Part shown: piece after piece, positions 8,122 to 15,511 of the stretch
Layout of the letters: each line of letters begins with the position of its first letter
Position numbering within the stretch: the first letter of the stretch is position 1
Assembly: GCA_028065725.1 (NCBI GenBank)
Contig: JAPTVL010000112.1
Coordinates: 1 to 46,696, forward strand
From: Betaproteobacteria bacterium
Lineage (GTDB): Bacteria; Pseudomonadota; Gammaproteobacteria; Burkholderiales; Rhodocyclaceae
Length of the DNA: 46,696 nucleotides
Direction of reading: 5' to 3'
Program-made: the position numbers and the translations under genes
Notes under the pieces: model-generated
What the model saw: the letters and a program-made list of their open reading frames with translations, nothing else
Databases searched by the model: none
Told to the model about the DNA's origin: nothing

Positions 8122-9069
8122 CTACGCCGAGATCAGACCCGGTCGCGCGATCTCTGCGCCGTAGCCCGGACCTTCGGTGATGCGGTGGTAGTAGGAATCA
8201 TGGGCGGGCGAACCCGGGGGCCAGTCGGAGAGAAATGCCTCGATCCAGCGCGCATGATCGTAGCGAATGGGCAGCGCCTCGACATGAACGCCGTCCCGGT
8301 GAATGCCGTAGACCGGTGCGATCGGCGCAGGATGAGTCGATATCCGCGTGAGCAGACCGAAGTGCGTGCCGGTGAAATTCGGCATGCCGGCGGCCCCGTT
8401 GTTGATCACGACCAGCGTTCCGCGGCTCAGCACGAATTCCCGCAGCGCGGGCAGGCAGGTGTGGCTGCTGGCGAACAGATCGACCCTCGCCGCGACATGG
8501 ACCGCGTCGAGCCAGGGCAGAGTGTCCGGCGCATCCAGGGATTGCTGGGCAAAGCGCCAGCCGGCAAGCGATTCGGCGTCGCCGTGGACGATGCCGATGC
8601 GCAGCCCGCCCACTCGCGCCGAGGCGACCATCGGCAGCGCTCCCAGTTGCGTGCGCAGATCGGGAAATCGGCGGGCGGTCTCGCGCAGCGTGTCCAGGAT
8701 GCGGTTGGAACGCGCCACCTCCGCGTCGGCAACCGTCTCCGGATAGGCGCAGCCGCAGCCGGCCCCCTGATCGTCGCTGGCGAGTTCGGTCTCGACGTTG
8801 CCGCGCAGGGCGGCGTGCCGCAGAACCCGCTCGTTGATCGCGGCAAACGAATCCGGCCGGACGTTGAACCAGTTGAAGTCGCCGTTGAAGACGATACTCA
8901 CCGGGCCGGGTTCGGCGGTCGCCATTTGCTGCACGGCGTCGAGCGCAAAGCCGTTGCCGTACAAACCGCCGACCACGTACAGCGTTTCGGCCTCGATGTC
9001 GCTTGCCCCCGAGAATAACGCGGGAGCATAGCCATAGCCGGGGGGGCAGAAGCGACCGGCACGCGTCAT
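8122..9069 (-). CDS. Calcineurin-like metallophosphoesterase-related protein with degenerate active site
   Basis: The 315-residue protein shows remnants of the calcineurin phosphoesterase pattern: FNGDFNWF near 62, a GNVE box (in place of GNHD/E) near 91, VHGD near 178, and SSHTC near 218 (in place of GHTH). The first metal-binding DxH box is not clear. A CGCAYPE segment with two cysteines is unusual. No signal peptide is seen. The start overlaps the stop of the transporter gene (ATGA), so it is co-translated with it. It may hydrolyse a phosphorylated intermediate of the pathway, or bind metal without catalysis; both are inference. Confidence 0.65.
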   Translation of the reverse strand: MTRAGRFCPPGYGYAPALFSGASDIEAETLYVVGGLYGNGFALDAVQQMATAEPGPVSIVFNGDFNWFNVRPDSFAAINERVLRHAALRGNVETELASDDQGAGCGCAYPETVADAEVARSNRILDTLRETARRFPDLRTQLGALPMVASARVGGLRIGIVHGDAESLAGWRFAQQSLDAPDTLPWLDAVHVAARVDLFASSHTCLPALREFVLSRGTLVVINNGAAGMPNFTGTHFGLLTRISTHPAPIAPVYGIHRDGVHVEALPIRYDHARWIEAFLSDWPPGSPAHDSYYHRITEGPGYGAEIARPGLISA

Positions 9070-10472
9070 GTCGGCACGCTCGGACGCCGACTAAGGTGCC
9101 ACGCCAAGGGCAGCAGGAAGCCCGTCGTGCAGATCAACAGGCCATAGAGATTGGTGCCCAGCAGTAATGCGTATTCGCCGCTGCCGATCGCCCACGCGTG
9201 GGGGACGAGATTGAAAGTGAACAGAAAGCCGAGAATCACGCCGGGCCAAAAGCTGAGATGGAAGCTCCAGGGCGAGTAGCGGACCCAGCGTTGCAGCAGA
9301 AAGACCGGTGCCAAGCCCATCACCATGGTGCCGCTGATCGTCGTGGCGGAGAGGATATCTGCGCCGAAGAATATGGGAATGTTGCCGAGCACGGCGACGG
9401 CGATCATGGCGATGGTGCCGTTGCGCACGGCGTGCGGGCCGGGCGCAACGGCACGATTGCCTGCGAGCATCGGCAGCTCGAAGCCCAGCGCCTTGGAGAA
9501 CGAGGAAAAAGCGGAGTCGAGGGTGGAGCCCGCGGCATTGACCATGATCACCGTCATCACGAACAGGGCGCCGAGGCCGAACGAGCGGGCCACCGCCGCC
9601 GGCACGTTATCGTCGCCGGGCAGGCCCTCCAGGCGCGCGTGCATGCCGACGAGACTGAAGGCGAAGATGCAGAAAAAGCCGGCGATACCCGCGACGATGA
9701 AGGATTTGAGCATCACCTTCTCCTCGGTGACGAAGGCGCGATCGGTCAGCACGGGGTCGTGGAAGGGATAGGAGAGCACTTGCAGCAGCGCCACGAGCAG
9801 CAGGTCGGCGCCGGTGGCGAGCGTGAAACTGCCCTGGCCCAGCAGTTCCCCGATGCCATGGCGCGGCAGGATGAAGAACATCACCATGCCGAGGAACACG
9901 ACGAAGATGGCCGTGTGTATGACGTCGGTGAAGATCGAGCTGCGCAGGCCGCCCTTGAGGGTGTAGAGCAGTACCGCGGCGGTGAACAGCAGCGCCGCGC
10001 CGATGAACTCGGGGCTGCCCGGGGCGCCGTAGTAGCCGCCGACGACTTCGGTGTTGCTCCAGATCTCGTTGTAGAGCCGGATCAGGATCGCGCCCGCGAA
10101 GGATAGGGCGGCGCCCCGCCCGTACTTGCCGACCAGGAAGGCGGCCAGTCCCGATGCTTTGGTGCTGCGGCGTATATCGTAGATGGCCAGACCGGCGATC
10201 GGGATCGCGAGCCAGTAGGCGGCATAGGCGAGTCCGCCGACCACCCCGTAGGTGGCGCCGAGATTGGCGGCGTTGGTCACCGATTTGGCGAAGATCCAGG
10301 CGATGAAGATGCTGGCGGTGAGCATCCATTGCGACGCCGGCTGTCCCTTCGCGTTGCGGCCGCGGAAGAAGCCCTCGACCGTGCGCGCCGAAGGCGCAAG
10401 CGCATACATCGCGATGCCGTAAAAAGCGAGGAAGCCCCAGAAGGCGATGCCGAAGTAGGTTTGCGTGATCAT
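9066..10472 (-). CDS. Sodium:solute symporter (SSS) family transporter
   Basis: A 468-residue polytopic membrane protein of about 12-13 helices with the SSS fold. It has an N-terminal segment with FFRGRNAKGQP, a conserved NAANLGATYG helix, and the SFSKALGFELP region. The family couples uptake of organic solutes or anions to sodium. Its start shares one base with the stop of the ArsS gene (TGATG-type coupling) and its stop overlaps the next start, placing it inside the radical SAM operon. It could import a precursor or move the pathway product; the substrate is unknown. Confidence 0.85.
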   Translation of the reverse strand: MITQTYFGIAFWGFLAFYGIAMYALAPSARTVEGFFRGRNAKGQPASQWMLTASIFIAWIFAKSVTNAANLGATYGVVGGLAYAAYWLAIPIAGLAIYDIRRSTKASGLAAFLVGKYGRGAALSFAGAILIRLYNEIWSNTEVVGGYYGAPGSPEFIGAALLFTAAVLLYTLKGGLRSSIFTDVIHTAIFVVFLGMVMFFILPRHGIGELLGQGSFTLATGADLLLVALLQVLSYPFHDPVLTDRAFVTEEKVMLKSFIVAGIAGFFCIFAFSLVGMHARLEGLPGDDNVPAAVARSFGLGALFVMTVIMVNAAGSTLDSAFSSFSKALGFELPMLAGNRAVAPGPHAVRNGTIAMIAVAVLGNIPIFFGADILSATTISGTMVMGLAPVFLLQRWVRYSPWSFHLSFWPGVILGFLFTFNLVPHAWAIGSGEYALLLGTNLYGLLICTTGFLLPLAWHLSRRPSVPT

Positions 10473-11455
10473 CAGGTCGCCCCATACCCGTTAGCTTCCA
10501 GCGCACCGCCGCAGCTACTGCCCTGTCCCGCGGTGCAGCCGTAGCAGTGGTCGGCTACGGCAACGGGATTGCCCCCGAGATCGAAGCTGGCCAGTTTCGA
10601 GACATGGACCTTCGCCCTGCCCGGCACGGTGAGGGGGATGCCCAGCATCTGATTGAAGTCGCAGTCGTAGAGGTAGCCCTGCCAGTCGACGCTGACCAGC
10701 GTGCGGCACATGACCCCATCCAGATTGCTGTCCTGATGGGCGGCGCGCAGCAGCCCCATGTACTGCTGAAACTGACCCTTCGAGACGAGCGTGCTGCCGA
10801 AGCGCTGGATCGGCATGTTGGTCAGCGTATAAAGACGGTTGAAGGATATGCCGTAGCATTCGCCCAGGTGTCGGTTGTAGTCGGCCTCAAGCTTCTCCTG
10901 CGGCGGGGGCAGCGCAGGCCCCTGCGGGTTATAGACGAGATTTAGCGTCAGCCCGGAATCCCGGCGGCCGTAACCCAGCGCGTTGAGCCGGCGCAGCGCC
11001 CGGATGCTGGTTTCGAACACGCCTTTGCCGCGCTGGCGGTCCACATTCTCCTCAAGATAGCAGGGCAGAGAGGCAACGATTTCGACCTGATGGCCGGCCA
11101 GAAAGGTCGCCAGATCCTCCTGATCCGCTTCCTCCAGTATGGTCAGGTTGCAGCGATCGATGACGCGCACCCCCAGCGCCCGCGCCTTCCACACGATATC
11201 GCGGAAATGGGGATTGAGCTCGGGCGCCCCGCCGGTCAGATCGAGGGTGGCGATGTCCCGTCTTTCGAGCACGGCGAGCACGTCTGCCACCGTTTCTTCC
11301 GACATCTGTTCGCTTCGGGCAGGGCCGGCGGCGACGTGGCAATGCAGGCAGGACTGGTTGCAGCGGTAGCCCAGGTTGACCTGCAGCGTCTCAAGGCGTC
11401 CTCTCCGCAGGCGGGGGAAGTCGGTAATTTCAAGCAGGGGCAGGGTCGCGTGCAT
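10472..11455 (-). CDS. arsS: ArsS-type radical SAM protein (TIGR04167-like, arsenosugar biosynthesis)
   Basis: The 327-residue enzyme has the radical SAM cluster motif CxxxCxxC at C32, C36 and C39 (YRCNQSCLHCH), then LTGGAPELNPHF for SAM binding. Its C-terminal DUF3641-type selenodomain has cysteines C304, C307 and C315 (CYGCTAGQGSSC). In some relatives one C-terminal cysteine is selenocysteine; here all are Cys codons. ArsS transfers a deoxyadenosyl group to dimethylated arsenic in arsenosugar biosynthesis; other family members are uncharacterised. It follows the ArsR-rhodanese gene by 21 bp. No arsM-like methyltransferase is present in the window, so the substrate assignment is less certain than the family. 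Confidence 0.85.
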   Translation of the reverse strand: MHATLPLLEITDFPRLRRGRLETLQVNLGYRCNQSCLHCHVAAGPARSEQMSEETVADVLAVLERRDIATLDLTGGAPELNPHFRDIVWKARALGVRVIDRCNLTILEEADQEDLATFLAGHQVEIVASLPCYLEENVDRQRGKGVFETSIRALRRLNALGYGRRDSGLTLNLVYNPQGPALPPPQEKLEADYNRHLGECYGISFNRLYTLTNMPIQRFGSTLVSKGQFQQYMGLLRAAHQDSNLDGVMCRTLVSVDWQGYLYDCDFNQMLGIPLTVPGRAKVHVSKLASFDLGGNPVAVADHCYGCTAGQGSSCGGALEANGYGAT

Positions 11456-11476
11456 ATCGATTCCCGGTGGTGAAGA

Positions 11477-12136
11477 TCAGGCTTCTACCGGCAGGCCCGC
11501 GGCCTTCCATTCCGGGTAGCCTTCTTCCAGACGCCGGGCCTTGATGCCGCGAGCGCGCAGCTTGGCTACGGCGTCGTAGGAAAGGACGCAGTGCGGACCC
11601 CGGCAGTACGCGACGACTTCCTTTTTCGGCTTGAGCTTGTGGAGATACTTCTCCAGTTCAGCCAGGGGCACGTTCACCGCGCCGGCGATATGGCCGGCCG
11701 CATACTCGTCGGGCGGACGCACATCGAGAACGGTGACCAGCCCCTTGCGTACCCGGTCCAGCAGCTCCCCGGCGGGAACCGGCTCCAGCGTGTCCTTCAC
11801 GGTCAGGTAGGTTCTGACCAGTTGTTCCACCTCCGCGATGTTCTGTTCGGCCACGCTGCGCAAGGCATTCAGGAGGCCGACAACCTCATCTCCCGCCAAG
11901 CGGTAACGGACGTAGAGCCCTTCTTTCTCGGCGCTCACCAGTCCGGCATGACGCAGTTGCTGCAGGTGGTGCGAGGCATTCGAAACCGGTAGTCCGCATT
12001 TCTCGGCCAGGGCTTCGACGCTGCGCTGCCCTTGGCCCAGGCATTCGAGCAGATCCAATCTGACCGGACTGCCGAGGGCTTTGCCGACGCGGGCGAACTG
12101 CTCAAAAAGCTGATGCTTGATGTTTGGCGTTGACAT
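11477..12136 (-). CDS. ArsR-family repressor fused to a rhodanese domain
   Basis: This 219-residue protein joins an ArsR winged helix (about 10-95; recognition helix near LPVSNASHHLQQLR) to a rhodanese domain (about 120-217) with the active-site loop YCRGPHC, nucleophile C178. The classical ArsR CVC metal box is absent; C32 and C47 are the only N-terminal cysteines. Rhodanese-ArsR fusions are known as likely persulfide- or metalloid-responsive regulators. It is the first gene of the minus-strand operon, directly under a promoter whose -10 box lies in a perfect palindrome, so autoregulation is likely. The inducer may act at C178. Confidence 0.9.
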   Translation of the reverse strand: MSTPNIKHQLFEQFARVGKALGSPVRLDLLECLGQGQRSVEALAEKCGLPVSNASHHLQQLRHAGLVSAEKEGLYVRYRLAGDEVVGLLNALRSVAEQNIAEVEQLVRTYLTVKDTLEPVPAGELLDRVRKGLVTVLDVRPPDEYAAGHIAGAVNVPLAELEKYLHKLKPKKEVVAYCRGPHCVLSYDAVAKLRARGIKARRLEEGYPEWKAAGLPVEA

Positions 12137-12157
12137 TTTCCGGGTAACCTCTACTAT
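12130..12157 (+). promoter_or_regulatory. Sigma70-like promoter for the rightward gene set
   Basis: TTGACA (12130-12135) and TACTAT (12152-12157) are separated by 16 bp and point towards the fatty-acid-hydroxylase gene. The -35 box overlaps the arsR start codon on the other strand. The predicted transcription start (about 12164) would place the palindrome at 12173-12189 just downstream, where a bound repressor could block elongation. Promoter boxes are read directly; activity is inferred. Confidence 0.55.
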
Positions 12158-12172
12158 TCCAACAGTTGTACG

Positions 12173-12189
12173 AATATTAGATTAATATT
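12173..12189. promoter_or_regulatory. Perfect palindromic operator candidate for the ArsR-rhodanese repressor
   Basis: A 7-bp perfect inverted repeat, AATATTA and TAATATT, is separated by GAT. It lies in the divergent intergenic region, covers the -10 box and spacer of the arsR promoter, and is just downstream of the predicted start of the rightward transcript. AT-rich imperfect or perfect repeats overlapping the promoter are typical of ArsR-family operators. One protein dimer here could repress both directions. Confidence 0.65.
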
Positions 12190-12202
12190 GCTCGCGTGGC
12201 AA
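12174..12202 (-). promoter_or_regulatory. Sigma70-like promoter of the arsR-rhodanese/arsS operon
   Basis: Read on the minus strand, TTGCCA (12202-12197) and TAATAT (12179-12174) are separated by exactly 17 bp, a near-consensus sigma70 promoter. The -10 box is one arm of the palindrome at 12173-12189. The expected start site is near 12167, about 30 bases before the arsR ATG at 12136. This is the classic placement for an autorepressed metalloregulatory promoter. Confidence 0.65.
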
Positions 12203-12258
12203 ATGGCTTTCCAGTTTGCCCCAATTTCAGCACCCCGTTCGGAGAAGTGGCCCCGCGT

Positions 12259-13122
12259 ATGGACATCAGTCAGTCAATAGCGAAATACGAAACGGCCATC
12301 CGCCTCGGCTGCTTTTTCGGCATCTTCGGTCTCATGGCCCTCTGGGAGTGGGTCGCGCCGAAACGGCGCTTGTCCGTCTCCAAGACGATACGCTGGGCCA
12401 ACAACCTCGGCATCGTATTTGTGAACAGCTTCGTCCTTCGCCTGGTCTTCCCCGCCGCCGGCGTCGGCATGGCCGTCTTCGCCGAGGCGGGCCACTGGGG
12501 ATTGTTCCATCACTACCAACTTCCCTACTGGGCGACGCTGGTCGCTTCGGTGATCCTGCTGGACCTCGTCATCTATCTCCAGCACGTCATGGTGCACGCG
12601 ATACCGCTGCTGTGGCGGCTGCATCGGGTGCACCACGCGGACCTGGATTTCGACGTGACCACCGGGGCACGTTTTCATCCGCTCGAAATCCTGCTCTCGA
12701 TGCTGATCAAGTTCGCGACCATCCTGCTGCTCGGGCCGCCGGTGCTCGCTGTGGTCATTTTCGAGGTGCTGCTGAACGCCACCGCGATGTTCAACCACGG
12801 CAACGTCGCGCTGCCGAGGGGCATCGACCGGGTGCTGCGCTGGATCGTGGTGACCCCCGACATGCACCGGGTCCATCACTCGGTGGAGGACGACGAGACC
12901 AACAGCAACTTCGGCTTCAATCTGCCCTGGTGGGACCGTCTGTTCGGCACCTATCGGGATCAGCCCAGGGCGGGACACGAGCGCATGAGCATCGGCATCC
13001 GCACCTATCGGGACAAGAAGTGGTGTAGCTGGCTGCCGGGCATGCTGGCCATGCCGTTTCACGGCCGGATCGGAGCCTATGCGATCAACCGCAGACAATG
13101 GGAGAACAGCGATGCCCGCTAG
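12259..13122 (+). CDS. Sterol desaturase / fatty acid hydroxylase family membrane protein
   Basis: A 287-residue di-iron membrane enzyme with the three histidine boxes of the family: HVMVH (109-113), HRVHH (122-126) and HRVHH (203-207), plus FNHGN near 179. About four membrane helices surround them. I chose the ATG at 12259, preceded by GGAGAAG, over a GTG at 12196 that lies in the promoter region. The family hydroxylates or desaturates lipids using oxygen; the substrate here is unknown. It is the first gene of the plus-strand set and overlaps the TVP38-rhodanese gene by 11 bp. Confidence 0.85.
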   Translation: MDISQSIAKYETAIRLGCFFGIFGLMALWEWVAPKRRLSVSKTIRWANNLGIVFVNSFVLRLVFPAAGVGMAVFAEAGHWGLFHHYQLPYWATLVASVILLDLVIYLQHVMVHAIPLLWRLHRVHHADLDFDVTTGARFHPLEILLSMLIKFATILLLGPPVLAVVIFEVLLNATAMFNHGNVALPRGIDRVLRWIVVTPDMHRVHHSVEDDETNSNFGFNLPWWDRLFGTYRDQPRAGHERMSIGIRTYRDKKWCSWLPGMLAMPFHGRIGAYAINRRQWENSDAR

Positions 13123-14077
13123 ACTGATGCGATTTGCCCTGGTGGCGACGCTCCTGGCTGGCATCGCGCTGGCGGCGGTCTATCGTCAGCAATTCTCCGC
13201 CGCGGCGCTGCAAGGCTGGATGCACAATGCCGGCGTGGCGGCGCCGCTGATCTTCATGGCACTCTATGCGGCGGCAACCGTCCTGTTTCTCCCGGGTTCG
13301 GTCCTGACCATTGCCGGCGGCGCGCTGTTCGGGCCGGTCTGGGGCACACTCTACAGCCTGACCGGCGCCACCCTGGGGGCGACCCTGGCCTTCCTGGTCG
13401 CCCGCTATCTCGCTTCCGGCTGGGTCGCGCGCAAGGCCGGCGGTCGCCTCAAGCAATTGATCGATGGGGTGGAGAAGGAGAGCTGGCATTTCATCGCCTT
13501 CGTCCGTCTCGTGCCGCTGTTCCCCTTCAACCTGCTGAACTATGCGCTGGGGCTGACGCGGATCAAGTTGTCCCACTTCATCGTCACTTCCTATATCTGC
13601 ATGCTGCCGGGCGCGATCGCGTTCACCTATCTGGGCTATGCCGGGCGGGAGGCGGCAGCGGGCAGCGCGGGCAGCATCCGGAAGGGCTTGCTGGCGCTCG
13701 GCCTGCTGGCGACGATCGTTTTTCTGCCGCGCCTGATACGCCGGATGCGCGGTGCTCCTATGCTCGCCGTCCACGAACTCAAGAGGAAGCTGGATGCCGG
13801 CGAGGATCTGTTGGTTCTCGATGTCCGGGAAGCGAAGGACCTGAGCGGTGATCTAGGCCATATTGCGGCAGCCCGCAATATTCCGTTGGAGGAATTGCCG
13901 CAGCGTCTGGCGGAGCTCGCGGCTCACATCAAGCGGCCGATCGCGATCGTGTGCCGTACCGACAAGCGCTCCGCGGCGGCGGCGCAACTGCTGTCCGGAA
14001 AGGGATTTTCCGATATCCGGGTGACGCGCGGGGGAATGACCGAGTGGAACCGCAGCGGCTTCCCGGTGGAGAAATGA
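13112..14077 (+). CDS. TVP38/TMEM64 (DedA-like) membrane protein fused to a rhodanese domain
   Basis: The 321-residue protein starts at 13112 with GGGAGAA just upstream. An N-terminal membrane part (about 1-215) has the VTT/SNARE-associated core, including FLPGSVLTIAGGALFG and the FVRLVPLFPFNLLNYALG motif. A C-terminal cytosolic rhodanese domain (about 222-320) contains LLVLDVREAKDL and a Cys in IVCRTDKRS at the expected active-site loop. Fusion of a DedA-like lipid or ion transporter with a sulfurtransferase suggests transport linked to a persulfide or selenium/arsenic species. It is the second rhodanese domain flanking the arsS region, after the ArsR fusion. Confidence 0.9.
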   Translation: MPARLMRFALVATLLAGIALAAVYRQQFSAAALQGWMHNAGVAAPLIFMALYAAATVLFLPGSVLTIAGGALFGPVWGTLYSLTGATLGATLAFLVARYLASGWVARKAGGRLKQLIDGVEKESWHFIAFVRLVPLFPFNLLNYALGLTRIKLSHFIVTSYICMLPGAIAFTYLGYAGREAAAGSAGSIRKGLLALGLLATIVFLPRLIRRMRGAPMLAVHELKRKLDAGEDLLVLDVREAKDLSGDLGHIAAARNIPLEELPQRLAELAAHIKRPIAIVCRTDKRSAAAAQLLSGKGFSDIRVTRGGMTEWNRSGFPVEK

Positions 14078-14129
14078 AGTCAGGGCGAGAAGCGCGCCCC
14101 CACCTTGATCCTCAACTCAGGGACATACG

Positions 14130-15386
14130 ATGATGCTAATCCGTAAAAAAAAGACCGTCGTTTTCGGCGTCGTCCTGTTCGCCTTGATCGCCTTTCTGGT
14201 TTGGCGACTGATCCGTCCGATGGACATCTTCGTGGTATCGAAGGCGTTTGAACGACCGGTCTCAACCGCAGTCACGCCTGCGTCGCTCCCATCCTTGAGC
14301 GCCAAGAGCTGCGCCAGTTGCCACCAGGCGTTTTACGATGAGTGGTCGACCAGCATCCACAGCCAGGCCTGGACCGATCCGTATTTCCAGAAGGATTGGC
14401 GGTTTGACGGCCAGCAGCAGATCTGCAAGAACTGCCATATCCCGCTCGATCGCCAGCAGGAGAACAAGGTCGTCGGATTCAAGGACCAGGAGAAATGGCA
14501 ACCGATCCTGGAGCCCAATCCGGCGTTCGATCGAGAACTGCAGCACGAGGGCGTCACCTGCGCCGCCTGCCACCTCCGGGATGGCAAGATCCTCGGGCCC
14601 TACGCCAGCAAGAGCGCGCCACATCCCGTGGAAAAACTCGCCAATACCAATGAAATCTGCTTCAAGTGCCACGTCGTGAGCGGAAAACGTTGGGACACGT
14701 TCTACCGGATCCCGCCGTGCGGGACCGTCGCCGAGATTCGTAACACCCCCGGCGCTACCGAGAACACCCCGCCAGTTGCCGCGAACGGCACGCTTGGGCA
14801 CGAAGCCGTTAGGCCGGGCGATGCGGCACTCAACTGCGTCCAGTGCCACATGCCGCTCGTCGAACGGCCCCTGGTCGTGGGCGGCAAGGTCCGGATGGTG
14901 CGCAGCCATCTGTGGCGCGGCGGGCATGATCCGGCAATGGTGAAGCAAGGACTTGACGCCATACTGCGCGAAGCCCCGACAGCGTCGCCTGGCGAGCGCT
15001 CCTTTACGCTGACGCTGACCAATACCGGGGCCGCGCACTATCTTCCGACCGGGACGCCGGATCGCTATCTGAGCGCCTCCATCCGTCTGGTCGATCGCAA
15101 TGGTGCCGTGTTGCGCGAAGATCGCCATGCCCTGAGGCGGAGCATCATGTGGCGCCCCTTCATCGTCGATCTGCGGGATACCCGCTTGCCGCGATGGCAG
15201 CCGAGAGTCTTCCGCTTCGATGTCGATCCCAGTCATTATCCGACGGCGGTGGCGGTGGAAGCCCAGGTACGGTATCACCTGGTCGACGAGGCTCGTAGAA
15301 AACGCATCGGCTATGAGAACAAGGAACCGGTCGCCTATGAGGTGTTTCACGCCCGCATCGCCCTGAATCGGGAGAAGGCGAATTGA
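14130..15386 (+). CDS. Membrane-anchored pentaheme cytochrome c (cytochrome c554-like)
   Basis: The 418-residue protein has an N-terminal anchor helix (about 9-28) and five CxxCH heme motifs: residues 61-65, 99-103, 144-148, 177-181 and 236-240. The heme region resembles the cytochrome c554 domain; the C-terminal third (about 265-415) is heme-free and beta-rich with the HYLPTGTPDR motif common in such proteins. The heme domain would be periplasmic. It may exchange electrons between the quinone pool and a soluble acceptor or a metalloid. The next gene is 125 bp away with its own ribosome-binding site. Confidence 0.9.
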   Translation: MMLIRKKKTVVFGVVLFALIAFLVWRLIRPMDIFVVSKAFERPVSTAVTPASLPSLSAKSCASCHQAFYDEWSTSIHSQAWTDPYFQKDWRFDGQQQICKNCHIPLDRQQENKVVGFKDQEKWQPILEPNPAFDRELQHEGVTCAACHLRDGKILGPYASKSAPHPVEKLANTNEICFKCHVVSGKRWDTFYRIPPCGTVAEIRNTPGATENTPPVAANGTLGHEAVRPGDAALNCVQCHMPLVERPLVVGGKVRMVRSHLWRGGHDPAMVKQGLDAILREAPTASPGERSFTLTLTNTGAAHYLPTGTPDRYLSASIRLVDRNGAVLREDRHALRRSIMWRPFIVDLRDTRLPRWQPRVFRFDVDPSHYPTAVAVEAQVRYHLVDEARRKRIGYENKEPVAYEVFHARIALNREKAN

Positions 15387-15511
15387 CCATTACCGGTACG
15401 CATGCACGCGCCAGGCCTGTTTCGGCACGGCGGAAATCCTTACGATAAAAACCAGATCTGGCGGCATTACGGACCGCCGTTGACGACACTAGGCCGCACA
15501 AAGGGGATCCC

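Noticed and set aside
6634..9018. A 794-codon plus-strand frame
   Set aside because: It is antisense to the flavoprotein and phosphoesterase-like genes and has no family resemblance; a shadow of high-GC codon use.
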